A stretch of DNA of 64,000 nucleotides from Onchidella celtica (GCA_963931925.1 OZ007575.1:38880846-38944845); one strand, 5' to 3'. Positions 1 through 64,000 are shown, numbered from the stretch's first letter. Program-made: numbers and translations. The notes: generated by a model from the sequence alone, not told the origin.

Positions 1-3000
1 CAGCAAGTTAATAAAGTTTTTAGCTTATTATAAAAATTATGTCTCTCGTGAAACCGTCCAATACTTTCATGCAAAATACCATTTAAAATGTTCAAACATT
101 AAGGCCTTATCAAAAACATTGAATATTCTTATCAGACTGGCCATACACTGGCACAAAGAGGAGGTATCGCCAAACTATAAAAAAACCTATGTGGGGGGGG
201 GGGGGGCTAAACCGAGTGTACCAGTGTACGCGCTTTACGGATGTCCCCCAACCAATCACTTTTGGAAGGTTGGGCTGACCTCAGAATTAAAAATGTGATT
301 AAGGAACAGGGCTATATATCTGGGGTTTAGTTCACTACAGTAGACATTCAGAAATCACATTTTGTAGCAATGATTCCACCTCTCATGACCTAGAAATATC
401 CTGCTTTACATAAAGGCTTGAATCACATCGTAAATCTAAGGCTGGGTTCTGTGCAGGGTTCCCGCCCACAACATATGGCAATTTTCAAGGAGATTTCGAG
501 GAGTTTGCAAGGAGATTTAATTTAAAAAAAGGAAGAAAGTTTATAAGGTTGAAAAAAGAATAATAAAACGTAGCCTATCACCAAAGCCTGACATCCCCAT
601 GTTAGTTATTAATGGAGGGAGGGACCGTTTGTGGCTATTTTTCAAGGAGTTTCATTAGTTTCAAGATTTTGAAACATCATTAAGTATTGTTTAAGGAGAT
701 TTCTGAATGGGGCTGAAATTCAAGAAGATTTCAAACGACTCCTTGAGTTTGGTATTGACGAGATCTCACACTCTGGCGACTTCAGTTCTTGTTTGTTCCA
801 ACTCCACTTTTTGCACGACTTGGAAATTGGAAATTAAACGTTTTGGGGCTTTAAAACTATGATAAGGAGTTAGAATAAATCGAAACTGTGAAAAATCTTG
901 ATAAGTGCCACAACGCAATTTAAACAAGTGTCAGCGTATTTTCATTTTTCATACCTCTCCTATCTACTGGAAGATCTCCGGTTTGAGTTTGAGTTTGCAT
1001 TTCGGTTTTCACAGAGCGTCGGCACGATAACGGCCTCATTGCGCCTCATGTCCAGTTTTCAGAATATCGAGAACAAACAAGAGCTAAGGTCGCGCCCTGT
1101 CTATGACGATGGACTTCGGTCAAATCTACAGGGGTAAACTTGAATAATCTTCACTCCAGCGACACACTGAGATTCCTACTCTGTTCATCAAAAGGTTGAA
1201 CTCCCGTCACTATGTCGGTGAAAAGATATACAAATTACACCAAAGACAAATCCAACAAAGAAACTTGAAGTCAAGCAAATGTTGAGATCAGTTCGCTTTA
1301 TTCAGTTCCATGGCATTCTTGTTAAACAATAATTTACAATGGTAAATACCTTCAGTAGGAGACCCAGATGTGTACACTGTCCAAACAGATAAGTGTTGTA
1401 TAAAAACACTGATTTGTGTGGAATTACGATATGTATAGGTAAGGATCAAGTAGTTAGTGGCTTATTACCTGCGAGTAGAATTAATTAAGTAAGAGATTTG
1501 ATAAAAGTTACAAATGTGCAAAGGTTGTGGCATCATAAACTGAAAAGTTGCTAGGTCCGTGACATAGTTTGTGGCCACCAATCAGTTTCTCTGGACCAGG
1601 GCGACGACAGTCATTTCTTGACTGTTCCCGGTTGTCTCCCCATAGGACCACTTATGTATGCCCTTGACCTTGTTCCTACACCAGTGATTTTTCGGTATTA
1701 TATTCAGGTTATCCCCTAGTCTGTTTATAGACAAATGAAGATTTTCAAGGTTCTATACATTCTACTGTCTTCTACCTACATTTGCTTCACCCATTCTTCA
1801 GCTACTATACTACCCGTACTGTCACTAACACACAAAAAATACCACCCGAAAACTGTGGCATATTTAGTAAAAAAATAAAAAAAAGTATATTCTGTCTACC
1901 ATAATTAATTCACCGAAATGACTTAGCCCTACATTACGTATTGCAATGTCCTCATTATGTGTTTTGAGCACCAATTTGGAAATGCAAATCTGGCGTTGTA
2001 AATTCGTGTTCAAACAAACACATGTAAATGTTAATCAACATGAAGTGATTGTCTATTCAAGGTGTTAGCAAGGCAACCCAATGTTGTTTTTTTTCTCTCT
2101 CTCTCTTCACTGTTGGAGAGAAAACCTGACAGTGACATGATCATTTTGTTGTCGACTTCATGCTGAAAGAAAAACCCCATACTTCAGGCCATCTCAACAC
2201 TTCACTGTATCATGTTCGCAAGTGTCATTTCAAAACTTCAGCGACACCAAACTGGTATTACAGAGAAATGCATAAATAATGAGGTAAGGATTTACAGTAA
2301 CACCCATCAGCCTTGAGTGGCATCCATCTGAGTCAATGTCCCCTGGGGTCATTCTGATAATCGGATGCACTAATGGTTCAATATCTCACCTCTTTCTCTA
2401 GCAAAGCATACTCAGGCTGTGTCCACACGGTGAAATGGTATCGTTTCAATAGGTGCATCTAAAATCATGGATGTGATGAAACCAGCATTTAGTTCGCCCG
2501 TAATCACTTTAGTAAGGTGAGAACGTTTGTTGGAGATCATGTCATCATTACAGACCTGCATTTTCACCTCACTTTATGAATGGTATATCAATTTGCCAAA
2601 ATCCGGTAGGGAGTCTTCTTCTACATCTACAAGTTCATTACATCCTTGAAGAATGTCTGCTGGAGATATTATCCCAATATAAAAACCCTCCCTGACTTAG
2701 TAGAACCATAGCGACTTATTGAATTCACTAGGGCGACTGGTCTCCACAGTAGACTGGATGTACATTTCTAGTTTATTAAGATTTGTTTACACACCAACAC
2801 TTGTATATTGTTAACCTTCTACGGTAATGTTTCAATGTACACTAATAATACCAGGCCAGGCAAGATTGATGGCCCACCAGTAAACCTTGCTGGTGCTACT
2901 GTGACTCTGAGGATGTTAATAATACCAGGCACCAATGAAGACAACTCATTGAGAGCTTTCACGTTATATATGTATGAGTAAGATTTCAAATAGACATGAA

Positions 3001-3581
3001 GAGTCGACACATTTCAGGGTGCCTAACTCAGTTTTATCCTGTTTAAATCCAAGTAAAAATAAAGACTCTGACTAAAATCAACTACTGAGGCTGGAAAATA
3101 ATGACGTGGTCAATCCACTTGGGCGTTAACTGAATAAAAATAGAGACTGACATTCTCTGGTCTACCTCAAGATTCAATAAAGTGAATCTTGTCAACAGCT
3201 GATGTTTGCTATATAAAAAAAAAATTGTTTGGGTCTCCAACATTAAAATGCATAAAATTGCTATTAAGTAGATGTAAATATAAAACTCTTTGGGGATAAA
3301 GTAAAATCAGATCTCCACTTGTGTCAGAACAATTTGGCGGCTCGGCATTTTTACTGCAGTGAATTATGTAAATTCTGTAAATAAATGAAGTATATTTTAA
3401 AAAAAAAAAAGGAAAAAAAAACCTCTAATAAACTGAATAACCAAAAATCTCTTTGATGATGGCTCCTAATCTTAGTCTCACTTACAGAAAACAGGCTACA
3501 AAAAGAACAAAATCTGTGCTGAGTTTTTCCCTTTGAATTGGCCCACATTTGTAACAATTTTTATACACCGTCAGAACCTAA
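1..3581. other. Downstream flank without recognised genes
   Basis: AT-rich sequence with a G-run at 194-206 and a short CT run near 2090. The small open frames here (for example 898-1137) have no recognisable similarity, and I see no splice-linked coding structure. Confidence 0.5.
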
Positions 3582-4811
3582 TATGACAAAGCGGAATGTG
3601 CATGATCCGCTATGTAAATCCATCTCAGTATGACAAAGTGAAATGTGCATAATTCTCTTTGTGAACTCCTTTTGATGCAACAAAGTGGAATGTGCATGAT
3701 TCGCTTTGTCAATCCATCTCAGTATGACAAAATGGAATGTGCATGATCCGCTTTGTGAGCCCATCTCAGAATCAAAAAGTGGAATGTGCATGAACCGCTT
3801 TGTGTCTCCATCTCGGAATGACAAAGTGGAATGTGCATGATCCACTTTGTGAATATATCTCAATATGACAAAGTGGAATGTGCATGATCCACTTTGTGGT
3901 TCCATCTCAATATAACAAAGTGTATGATCCTTTTTGTGAATCCATTTCAGTATGACAAAGTGAAATGTGCATGATCCTCTTTGTAAATCCATGTCAGTAC
4001 GGACAAAGAGGAATGTGCATAATCCGCTTTGTGAATTCAACTCAGTATGGACAAAGTGGAATGTGCATGATCCGCTTTGTGGATCCATCTCAGTATGACA
4101 AAATGGAATGTGCATGATCCGCTTTGTGAATCCATCTCAGAATGACAAAATAGAATGTGCATGATCCGCTTTGTGAATCCATCTCAGTATGACAAAATGG
4201 AATGTGCATGATCCGCTTTGTGAATCCGTCTCAGTATGACAAAATGGAATGTGCATGATCCGCTTTGTGAATCCATCTCAGAATGACAAAATAGAATGTG
4301 CATGAGCCTCTTTCAGTCTTTGTGAATCCATCTCAGAATGACAAAGTGGAATGTGCATGAGCCTCTTTATGAATCCATCTCAGCATGGACAAAGCGGAAT
4401 GTGCATGCTCCTCTTTGTGAATCCATATCGGTGTGACAAAGTAGAATGTGCATGATTCGCTTTGTGAATCCATCTCAGAATGACAAAGTGGAATGTGCAC
4501 GATCCTCTTTGAGAATCACTCTCAGAATGACAAAGTGGAATGTGCATGATCCTCTTTGTGAATCCCTCGCAGAATGACAAAGTGGAATGTGCATGAGCCT
4601 CTTTGTGAATCCCTCGCAGAATGACAAAGTGGAATGTGCATGATCCTCTTTGTGAATCCCTCGCAGAATGACAAAGTGGAATGTGCATGAGCCTCTTTAT
4701 GAATCCATCTCAGTATGGACAAAGCGGAATGTGCATGCTCCTCTTTGTGAATCCATATCGGTATGACAAAGTGGAATGTGCCTGATCCTCTTTGTGAATT
4801 CATCTCCTTAT
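3582..4811. repeat. 47-bp hairpin minisatellite, about 26 copies
   Basis: The unit reads approximately TATGACAAAGTGGAATGTGC, then ATGATCCNCTTTGTGAATCC, then ATCTCAG. Each unit has an internal dyad: CAAAGTGGA pairs with TCCACTTTG across a 10-nt loop. Because 47 is not a multiple of three and the minus strand is mostly stop-free in all frames, long but meaningless open frames run through the array. Confidence 0.93.
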
Positions 4812-5439
4812 GATGAAGTGTAACGCTGTCGTTGAACTTGCATCAACCACTGGACATGACTAGCTCTTTAATACTGCAGTTCTTGATCTCACTTAAGCTG
4901 GAACTACACGTCTAAAAAAACTATGTATGGTATACAAATTGATTAGGACATAGATCTAGATCTATTGCCTCTGTCAGTTTCAATAATAAAGCTGATGGCA
5001 AATAAGAGTGACTAAGAAATCTAATCTTTCTAACTACTATGTGTTAGAAAGGCCAAGACAGAACAAGACTAGTACAAATATCTAAAGAGCCGCTGAGACT
5101 AATACTACAACAGGTTCAATGTAAATGGCGACGTTGTAAGTCAGCATAAGCTGGTCAATCATTCTTTATCTACTGACTAGATTACGTAAATAGGGCTTGA
5201 TAAAATATGCAGGAAAACTACAAACTCCTAGGAAGAAGACCCAGATGGAAGACATGACCACAGCCACATATCCATGACACTGAAAAAATCGATTTTTTAA
5301 AGTTTGGAAACCCCTAAGTGTATTGTTCTCGGAGATTTGGAAAATCAACCTGTTTCATCAGAGGGAGGCTTTACTTAAGTACAAAAAAAAACTAGGCTTT
5401 TTGGGCAAAATAGGCATTGTAATAATTTTTTTAATGTTC

Positions 5440-6909
5440 ATATGATGGAGGTATTATTGTGGTGAATTCTTATGACTTGGCTATAATGGTGGCAGTCTTA
5501 TTGCTTGGGTATCAAATGTAAGATTCACACAGTGCAGGTATGATAGTGATACATGTATAAATAAGGCTTCGGTATCACAGTAACACTCACTATGTGTTTC
5601 TAACTGGAATGACTCGCAGATATAAAAAAACAAACTCTGACATATTATGACATTATTCTGGTATATAACACAATTACACCAGTTTGTCTAAGACAGCAAT
5701 TACTTGTATTAAAGCTTCACCAGCCATCTCTTTAACTTTAAGGAGATTGTCTAAGATATCAATTATTAGTATTAAAAATCGACCAGCCAGTACAATTCTT
5801 TGAGGGGATTATGTAAAGCATCAATCCTTAGTATTAACACTTGACCAGCAAGTTCGGTTCTTTCATGAGATTGTGTAATATATCAGTTACTGTTTTAACA
5901 TCTTGACCAGCCAGTTCAATTCTTTGAGGAAATTATCTAAGATGTCGTTTGGCTGTTGGAAGCTCATTAAAACTACACTCAAAGGTTGGCTATAATGGTG
6001 GCATTCATAATGTTTAGGTATCAAATGTAAGATTACCATAGTGCATGTATGATAGTGATATAAATAAGGCTTTGGTATCACAGCAACACTCACTATGTGT
6101 TTCTAACTGGAATGACTCGCAGATATAAAAAAAACAAACTCTGACATATTCTGGTATATAACACAATTACACCAGTTTGTCTAAGATAGCAATTACTTGT
6201 ATTAAGACTCCACCAGCCATCTCTTCAAGGAGATTGTCTAAGATATCAATTATTTGTATTAACACTCGTCCAGCCAGCACAATTCTTTGAGGGGATTACG
6301 TAAGACATCAATCCTTAGTATTAACACTTGCCCAGCAAGTTCATTCAGGAAATTGTGTAATATATCAGTTACTGTTTTAACATCTTGACCAGCCAGTTCA
6401 ATTCTTTGAGGAAATTATCTAAGATGTCGTTTGGCTGTTGGAAGCTCATTAAAACTACACTCAAAGGTTGGCTATAATGGTGGCATTCATAATGTTTAGG
6501 TATCAAATGTAAGATTACCATAGTGCATGTATGATAGTGATATAAATAAGGCTTTGGTATCACAGCAACACTCACTATGTGTTTCTAACTGGAATGACTC
6601 GCAGATATAAAAAAAACAAACTCTGACATATTCTGGTATATAACACAATTACACCAGTTTGTCTAAGATAGCAATTACTTGTATTAAGACTCCACCAGCC
6701 ATCTCTTCAAGGAGATTGTCTAAGATATCAATTATTTGTATTAACACTCGTCCAGCCAGCACAATTCTTTGAGGGGATTACGTAAGACATCAATCCTTAG
6801 TATTAACACTTGCCCAGCAAGTTCATTCAGGAAATTGTGTAATATATCAGTTACTGTTTTAACATCTTGACCAGCCAGTTCAATTCTTTGAGGAAATTAT
6901 CTAAGATGT
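5440..6909. repeat. Triplicated 482-bp block
   Basis: There are three head-to-tail copies. The second (about 5946-6427) and third (about 6428-6909) are nearly identical at a spacing of 482 bp, and the first (about 5440-5945) is diverged. Each block itself contains several degenerate copies of a shorter unit (GACCAGCCAGTTCAATTCTT and similar). Confidence 0.88.
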
Positions 6910-8473
6910 CGGTTGGCTGTTGGAAGCTCATTAATACTACACCTAAAGGCTAGTTTTAATGAGGTACAACAGCCGACCAACGATATTAATCATTAGTATT
7001 AACTCTTGACCAGGCAGTCCAATTCTTTGAGGAGACCCTTGCATGGAAGCATTTCTCAACATGACTGTCAATCTAAATTGGTTTTGCTGGATGTAGAAAT
7101 GCACATACAGATAGTCATTGAACTGGACTGAAATTATACGCAATAATAAACCACATGCACTACTGTGTCAGTACACCACTCACATTTGAAGACTATTGGG
7201 GGAAAACAAATACAGACAAAAAGCAATTTTTCACCTGCAAAGCTTGGTTCATTAGCTTTATCTGTGCAAAACTGCAAAACCAAAGTCTGGAAAAAGTGCT
7301 TCAGTGGCAGAGTACATAAAATCACTCTTTGAATGCGAGAGGAAAGTAGGGGACTTTCAAACTTCAAAAACCAATTTTCTCACTTTCACCTTTATGCCTA
7401 CGAATATGCTGCCGCCCAAAGGACAAAATAATTGACAGCACGGTTTTTTTCTACTTTGATTGTATCTATGAACTTGCCTTGTAATTCTTTTATGTCAGAG
7501 GCAGATAGACATTATATGTGCTACCAAAATAGTAGTTTGTAGTGTAGCAAATCAACGTTAGTGTCTATTCATGATCAGAGACAATAAAGCAGCAAAGGTC
7601 GTGCTGTCAGTAATGTGATTTTTCCTTGGGCAGCAGCAGCAGTATGATATTTCTTTCCCCTGTGGTCATTTGTCCAGTTTCTCTAAACAATGAACTTAAA
7701 CCATTCTGGCTGAGTGAGGCACTCTTCCATTATTGCTGTTAAAATAATCAACTTCCTTTATATCACTGAGAAGGATAAATTCTACTATTGTAGACACAAC
7801 TGCCCTTAATTCCTAATCTACCTTCCAATTAAGGAACTCAAATGTCCTTTATGCAGGAAAAAAAAGAGAAATGAAAGAGAGACTTGGGGCAAGTTAAATA
7901 TACAAATCAAAGCATGGATTAAAAAAAGCCTTCCTCCAAACCTCAGCAGTAATCTCATGTTGCTAAATAACAAATACAACCAATATTTTGAGCTTGCAAA
8001 TTAAGAATCTTTTCAGCCAACCCTCTTCCATTATTTGAAGAATAAACAGTTTCTCCAGAGCATCACAAATATTTGAGTTCCTGCTGAAACACAGGCTCAT
8101 CTTTCAAACAGGGTAAAAACATACAAACACATTTTTAAGAAATCACAAGTTATCTTTCTGCACAGTTTTCACATTGTTCAGCACTTATATAAGTCACTAA
8201 TATGGATAAATAGCACTATCTGTAAAAGGCTCCAGATCACTTTAAGGCACTTATATAAAAATAACTATATCACAAATAGGAAGGATGACTTAAGGAAATG
8301 TCTTTGATTGTCTTTTGCGCACAATCAATCCTAATTATACCAGTTTGAAGGATCTGCATGACTAATTTGTCACTTGACTAATAGCACACAATGATGGCCA
8401 TGTCCAATCCGAGTTAATATCAGGTGGTATTAATATGAGAGAGTCACCATTTTGAACGAGCCATAAAAAGAGG
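6910..8473 (-). other. Presumed 3' UTR and downstream flank of the KIF6-like gene
   Basis: This stretch follows the stop codon on the minus strand and shows no convincing open frame and no repeat structure apart from the tail of the 482-bp block. I could not find a clear AATAAA on the minus strand near the stop, so the polyadenylation site is not located. Confidence 0.35.
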
Positions 8474-59374
<50,901 letters not shown>

Positions 59375-59510
59375 GGTTGTTGGAGGGATGACTGAGGTCC
59401 ACTACTCTCACCAACCCTTGCTGCTGCTGCTGCTGCTGCAGTTGTTGCTGTGCCTCTCCTCCAAGTTTCTGTTGCCCATCAAACAGACAGCACTGCCTTG
59501 CGTGGACTGA
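59375..59510 (-). promoter_or_regulatory. Presumed 5' UTR of the KIF6-like gene with a CAG repeat
   Basis: This is the sequence immediately upstream of the ATG on the minus strand. It holds about seven CAG triplets (CTG on the plus strand, 59420-59440) and an in-frame stop TAG before the ATG. I see no clear TATA box and cannot fix the transcription start. Confidence 0.4.
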
Positions 59511-59919
59511 AGATTAAATAAACTAAATGAAAACCATTGCCCAGATCGAATCAGATTTGGAAACATTTATGAAATTTCACGACTCTTCTGAAAACACTCT
59601 ACTGTGTGTATAATAAACTTCACATTACAACTCCCTGCCTCTTCAACATACGACACACTTGATTAAAAAAATCAACATAGATTTTTACAATTCAAATTTG
59701 GATAAATTATCAGCTGTGAATGCAATCTACTATAGGCCTACTGAACAATTAAATTATAGCTTTCATCGATACCAACTTTATATTATAGTAATTTTTTTAA
59801 TGTTAGTATTCTGGGGCTAAAAGTAGACTGGTATGTTATTAAAAAAAACAAAAAATAAAATACAAAAGAAACTAGGTTGGTGAAGAATAAAGAACACAAA
59901 ACATATTGCACTACAGACT

Positions 59920-60405
59920 AGAGATCTAGATCTAGATCTAGTCCAAATTCGTTTATAATCGTAGGGCTGCTGGCTGGGACTGTATTTACTGTCACCCTTC
60001 AGTAATGACTTTCTGTTTGATACAGAAAAAAACAAAAAAGACCCTGAAATGGGGTTTGCCCAAAAATTTTTGAATAATACCTGGTAGAATATGCATCTAG
60101 ATCTAGATCTAGGTCTAGAATCGCTACTAGGCTAGATCTAGATCTATAATCTAGTCTAGACCTTATGGCATGAAACTGGAGTGGTGTTGATTATTTCGTC
60201 AATCAGCATGTCGTGTTGGTTGTAAGGACCTTCCAGACAAAATTCTAATCAAAACTGCCCTTCATCTGTTGAATATATATTACCCAAGTTTGAGACCACT
60301 AGCATGGTGCTTTCTACCGGTACCGTCACCACAAAACACGTCGGGACTAGAATCTAGATCTAGAAAATCTAGATCTAGATATCTAGATCTAGATCTAGAT
60401 CTAAT
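59920..60405. repeat. Clusters of the AGATCT/TCTAGA palindrome
   Basis: Runs of overlapping AGATCT and TCTAGA lie at about 59922-59942, 60092-60160 and 60350-60402, in the 1 kb upstream of the kinesin start. Smaller clusters are at 4945 and 54737. Confidence 0.85.
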
Positions 60406-60864
60406 AACAATGTCACCTAATCACAGCGCCAGATGTCGAACTCGGAAACACCCTTTTCTACGCGTATGTTTAAAATAAACACAAGTTTGACAGTTGTCCG
60501 TCTAAGATAATAAGTCACATCATCTTTACCGCTTCAACAACAATCATCGGTCGATGACGATTAAAACCGTCCAGCATCCTAGTGTTTCAAGTCATGGGTA
60601 GTTTACGTGCGCCATCTTGTTTCCAACATTCCCATGGTTCTCCGATACCCGCTCAAGTCTCCGAAGTTTACCTGAGAAAACCGACAACAGTTCTGAAAAC
60701 CGGCTTCAGAGGATATTGAGTGAGGTCAGTGGAAACTGGTATGTTGGATTTGTGAAGATTTAACCTACTGCCTCATTGCGGCTTAAATATATTTGACGAC
60801 TTGCAAGCGAAAATGGTGGCATCACACGTATTCCCCCGTTCTCTCTTAGCTATCACGCCCCTAA

Positions 60865-60970
60865 CTATTTTCACCGTCTTTTCTTTAGTTTGCCTTGTAT
60901 TGTTTGGGTTTTATTTCTCACGCGGGGTTTTGCAACATACAACCTTTTCTTTTTGCCCAATTTTGACTAT
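60865..60970 (+). repeat. Partial relative of the foldback element
   Basis: It contains TTCTTTAGTTTGCCTTGTAT, GTTTGGGTTTTATTTCTCAC and TTTTGCCCAATTTTGAC, matching the right arm at 20130-20216. The tandem core and the opposite arm are missing. Confidence 0.65.
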
Positions 60971-63900
60971 TTTCACCGTCGCACTTCATTCTGGGTCCCA
61001 CCCCCCTGCTACGTTGGACTGCACTCTACAATAGTAAAAAGCTGTTTCTTTGGCACGGTGACTAATTAAAGTTTCAAGAGTTTGAAAGGGCCGTCATTTC
61101 ATGTTACATTAGTTTTGTTTCCAACTCATGGCGAGAGAATTTCACCTCCGTCAAAATTAATGTACACACAGCTCGCTGGGTCCAGATGGGGCCTAGGACT
61201 TTTACCCTTCTAGAATTAACTGCTACTGGTCTGGTCACGGACTCTGAAAGTCTTTATTATTTTGATAAAACCCCACCATTAAGTAGTCGAGCGACAATAA
61301 TTATGTGCTATCTCCTATGAGGTAGCCTTTAAAAGAGCATTTTAATGCGGAGTCTGTAAAAGTGCACATGGACTTATATATATTATAGGGGGGGGGGGGG
61401 GAGTGAATTTAAGTTTCACGCAGGAACCACACACTCGTATATCCGGCCATTCCATGAATTCTAATTAAATATAAATCATCTCTCTTACTCTAAAGTTGTA
61501 ATTCTAATATGTCTGAAAATAATCTACAATCGTTTCTAAACAATATCTAGTTGGGCACATACCCAATAAGCTTATGTGTTAAATAAACTACCATAGGCCT
61601 ACATCACGAGTTTTGTAATTGTTTTTATTTTTCAAAATTTTCATCCTATCTACAGGTAATGGTTTCTTTAGTTGTGGCATGTCTGATTAGTTCAAGCCTG
61701 TTTACTTACCTTTCGTTATTCTTTCGACCCTAGTGGACGCAGCAGACCAAGCTGTCTCGAAACGCCCATTTTGTGGAGCTTGCATTAAGAGCATGCCCAA
61801 CATGCACTGTCAGTATGGCACTGGTATTATGATAAAAGAATTGATCAAATTACAAACTTTACGATAACGTTAAGACTGCTGAAGCAAACAACAAAACAAT
61901 TTAATTCCAACCGATAAGTAGTTTAAGTTGATTTATTATTACGACTGCACGTGCAAAATACAAACAGAAGAAACCTATAACTTATTATGTTTTGTTAGCG
62001 TGATAACGGGGGAGAATGAATTGAACGGTTTAGAATGGCTTCAATAATAAATAATTATTAATCTGTCTATTATGGCACCTTGTTTTATTGCTTTCCAAAA
62101 TCATGCTAAAGGGGCCAACTGAAGACATAATGTAGCCTTGTTTATAGAAACAACGTGGACAGTTAGTTTTTAGGTGCATGTACAATATGTAAACAGGTGA
62201 AAGAAAACTATAACCGTCTCCAAGTGTTCCTGTGTGTTTAAACTACAAAGAAATTGCTGCGAAAGACTCTTACTGCTGAATTTTAAATGCTCAAGATTAT
62301 ACATTATCACCGAAGAACCTTTGATTTTATAGTCCTTTGATTTTATAGTTTGATGTTGAATAAAATATCTGTGCATTGGAGGGACACAATGCAGACAATG
62401 CAATATCAGCTTTAGATTGGGTTGTGTGGATGCCATTTTCCTTAAATAGCTCACATTTAAAATCTAGTTGGAGTGTCCGTTCTTTGCCATCGTATAATGT
62501 AAGGTCTGTGTTTGACGCAAGACTTTTTTTTGTAATGTTTATAAACAGCGTAGCCTATGGCCGATTTTTACTATAGTTAGTGCAGTACAGAAATTCAAAC
62601 AAGTTTTAGTGCAGTGGTTTAGATCGCATTTGTAATTCATTCTGATGCACATACAAATAAATTGAACTGAAATAGTGCATGTCATGCTCCTGGATTTTCC
62701 TATAAAAAATTGCAGCTATTGTCCATTTGCCCCCCCCCCCCCCCGCCCCTGGAAATCTGATAGGACGTTTGCCTAAGGCTTCGGCCATGCATATTGTCAA
62801 GTCTATTCAGATATTGTTTTTTATACATTTCTTAATGTACATGCTTTATTTTTTTTAAAGTATTTCGCAATTCCCTTTCCCCCCAAGCCGAATTGAGCTA
62901 CGTGCTGGATTTTTTTTTTGTATAAGATTATGGTGAAGACGAAATTAGGAATGGGGAAAGCACAGCGGGCTTATATATAACAGTCGTATTAGGAAGACTA
63001 ATGCACATTGAATCTTCTAACACTTTGCCTTCTCTGATACAGAAAATTAATGTCCTATACATTATACATTTTTCATCCACAACTTGTCAGACTCCACAAA
63101 AGTGGCCTTTTGTCTTTTTCCTGTACTAGAATGGGCCTCCGGTATTATCCAGGATAAACCCGTGAACTCTCCGTTTTGTTGTTGTTGTTGTTTTTGTCTA
63201 GAAAGCATCCCATAATTATACAGATTTTATGCGCACCAGACCACTACGCACTCATTTCTGGTAGGGAAACTGCTCGCGCGGAATTGAAAGCGTATTAGTA
63301 TCTTTTCCGGTGCGGTGAGCTTACTACGGGGAACCAAAAACAAAGATAATTATATTTTACATTTTTACAACTGTTTATTAAAAAAAATATATGGAACTTG
63401 AATCAACACAAGCGGTCCATGCAAAAGCGATTGGACTGGATTAGTTGACACTTATGAAAATTATTTTTCTAAAAATCTTTTTTAAACTGTCATTTAGACT
63501 GTAGCGTAGAGCAAAAAAGGTCAAAATTGCTCCACAATGAATTACTCCCGCCACAATTTTTTTTTTTTTTATAAGAAGATTCTCAACCATCAAAACCCAT
63601 TGTACTATTTCCAAGAATGTATATTTTGAAATAAATACAAAGATATGCCTTGTTCAGTTTTGACATCACTGTAACAACGAGAAATGGAAAGAGGAAAGGG
63701 ATGGTGGAGGTGGGTTACTTGCCTTTCTCAATTCCTTTCAGATGCTTTTGTATGTTTTTTTAGTCTCAAGTTTGGAAATCTGTTTTAATCACTCGGGATA
63801 AATGACACTTTAATTTGATCCCTGGTGGTGCATTATCATGGACAGAGTATTGTATTACGAGCACCCTGTGTATTACATGACTCAATTTTGATAATTTAGG

Positions 63901-64000
63901 AGATCGCTGAAATGTTATATTTTTTTTTGGTGTTTTTTTTTTTTTAAGTCCACAGAGTGATAGGTTCCTTTCTTTGCTTGGACAGGATTATATCAGCTGT

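Larger units (their letters stand above)
59511..64000. other. Upstream flank of the KIF6-like gene
   Basis: It contains the AGATCT clusters, a foldback relative and G- or C-runs near 61388 and 62730. The string GCGCCATCTTGTTTCC at about 60610 reads AAGATGGCGC on the minus strand, a YY1-like core often found near promoters. No second gene is recognised. Confidence 0.45.

Noticed and set aside
3561-4803. Long minus-strand open frames with His/Ser/Thr-rich repeats, up to 184 aa
   Set aside because: They are translations of the 47-bp minisatellite. The unit is not a multiple of three, so neighbouring units are read in different frames, which does not fit a selected protein repeat.
3582-4811. CRISPR-like appearance of regular repeats with variable parts
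   Set aside because: The units are head-to-tail with no unique spacers, and the host is a eukaryote with introns.
5887-6575. Two identical 68-aa minus-strand open frames
   Set aside because: They are the same piece of the 482-bp duplicated block, with no recognisable protein features and no matching frame in the first copy.

Overview
The window looks like nuclear DNA of an invertebrate animal: AT-rich, intron-rich and crowded with transposons, microsatellites and minisatellites. A mollusc or other lophotrochozoan is my best guess from the repeat style, but nothing in the sequence proves it. I see only one host gene, and it fills most of the window on the minus strand. It is a kinesin-9 family motor gene of the KIF6 type. 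I assembled 17 coding exons by eye from 59374 (ATG) down to 8474 (stop). All GT/AG boundaries agree in phase and the coding total is 4305 nt, or 1434 residues plus stop. The motor domain comes from exons 1-7, the neck and coiled-coil region from exons 8-14, a very large low-complexity exon 15 follows, and exon 17 ends in a degenerate IQ-like motif.

Layout. 1-8473 is downstream of the gene: a 47-bp hairpin minisatellite (3582-4811), a 482-bp triplicated block (5440-6909) and the presumed 3' UTR. 8474-30673 holds exons 17 to 5. The introns there are full of small DNA transposons, including at least five elements flanked by TTAA (piggyBac-like), a THAP-like element with a perfect 18-bp terminal inverted repeat, a CAGTA-type element inserted at its end, and a foldback element with a 37-bp tandem core. 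30674-55580 is a single 24.9-kb intron (intron 4). It contains a complete 6587-bp LTR retrotransposon (36635-43221), an intact-looking 3.2-kb LINE (48697-51918) inserted into a 103-bp satellite, and a 1.1-kb solo LTR (53922-55021). All three lie antisense to the kinesin gene. 55581-59374 holds exons 4 to 1. 59375-64000 is upstream sequence with a CAG repeat and clusters of the AGATCT palindrome.

The LTR retrotransposon is the most striking element. Its proteins are Ty3/gypsy-like, but the integrase lies upstream of the reverse transcriptase, which is the Ty1/copia order and the hallmark of the Gmr1-type lineage. It has a proline-tRNA-type primer binding site and a 5-bp target duplication. Its two 620-bp LTRs look identical, yet its pol region carries two frameshifts and one in-frame stop. 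In the host gene, the most unusual points are a roughly 40-residue Gly/Ser/Arg-rich insertion in motor loop 12 (the microtubule-facing loop), the 536-residue low-complexity exon, and a pair of inverted 1-kb elements that flank exons 13-15.
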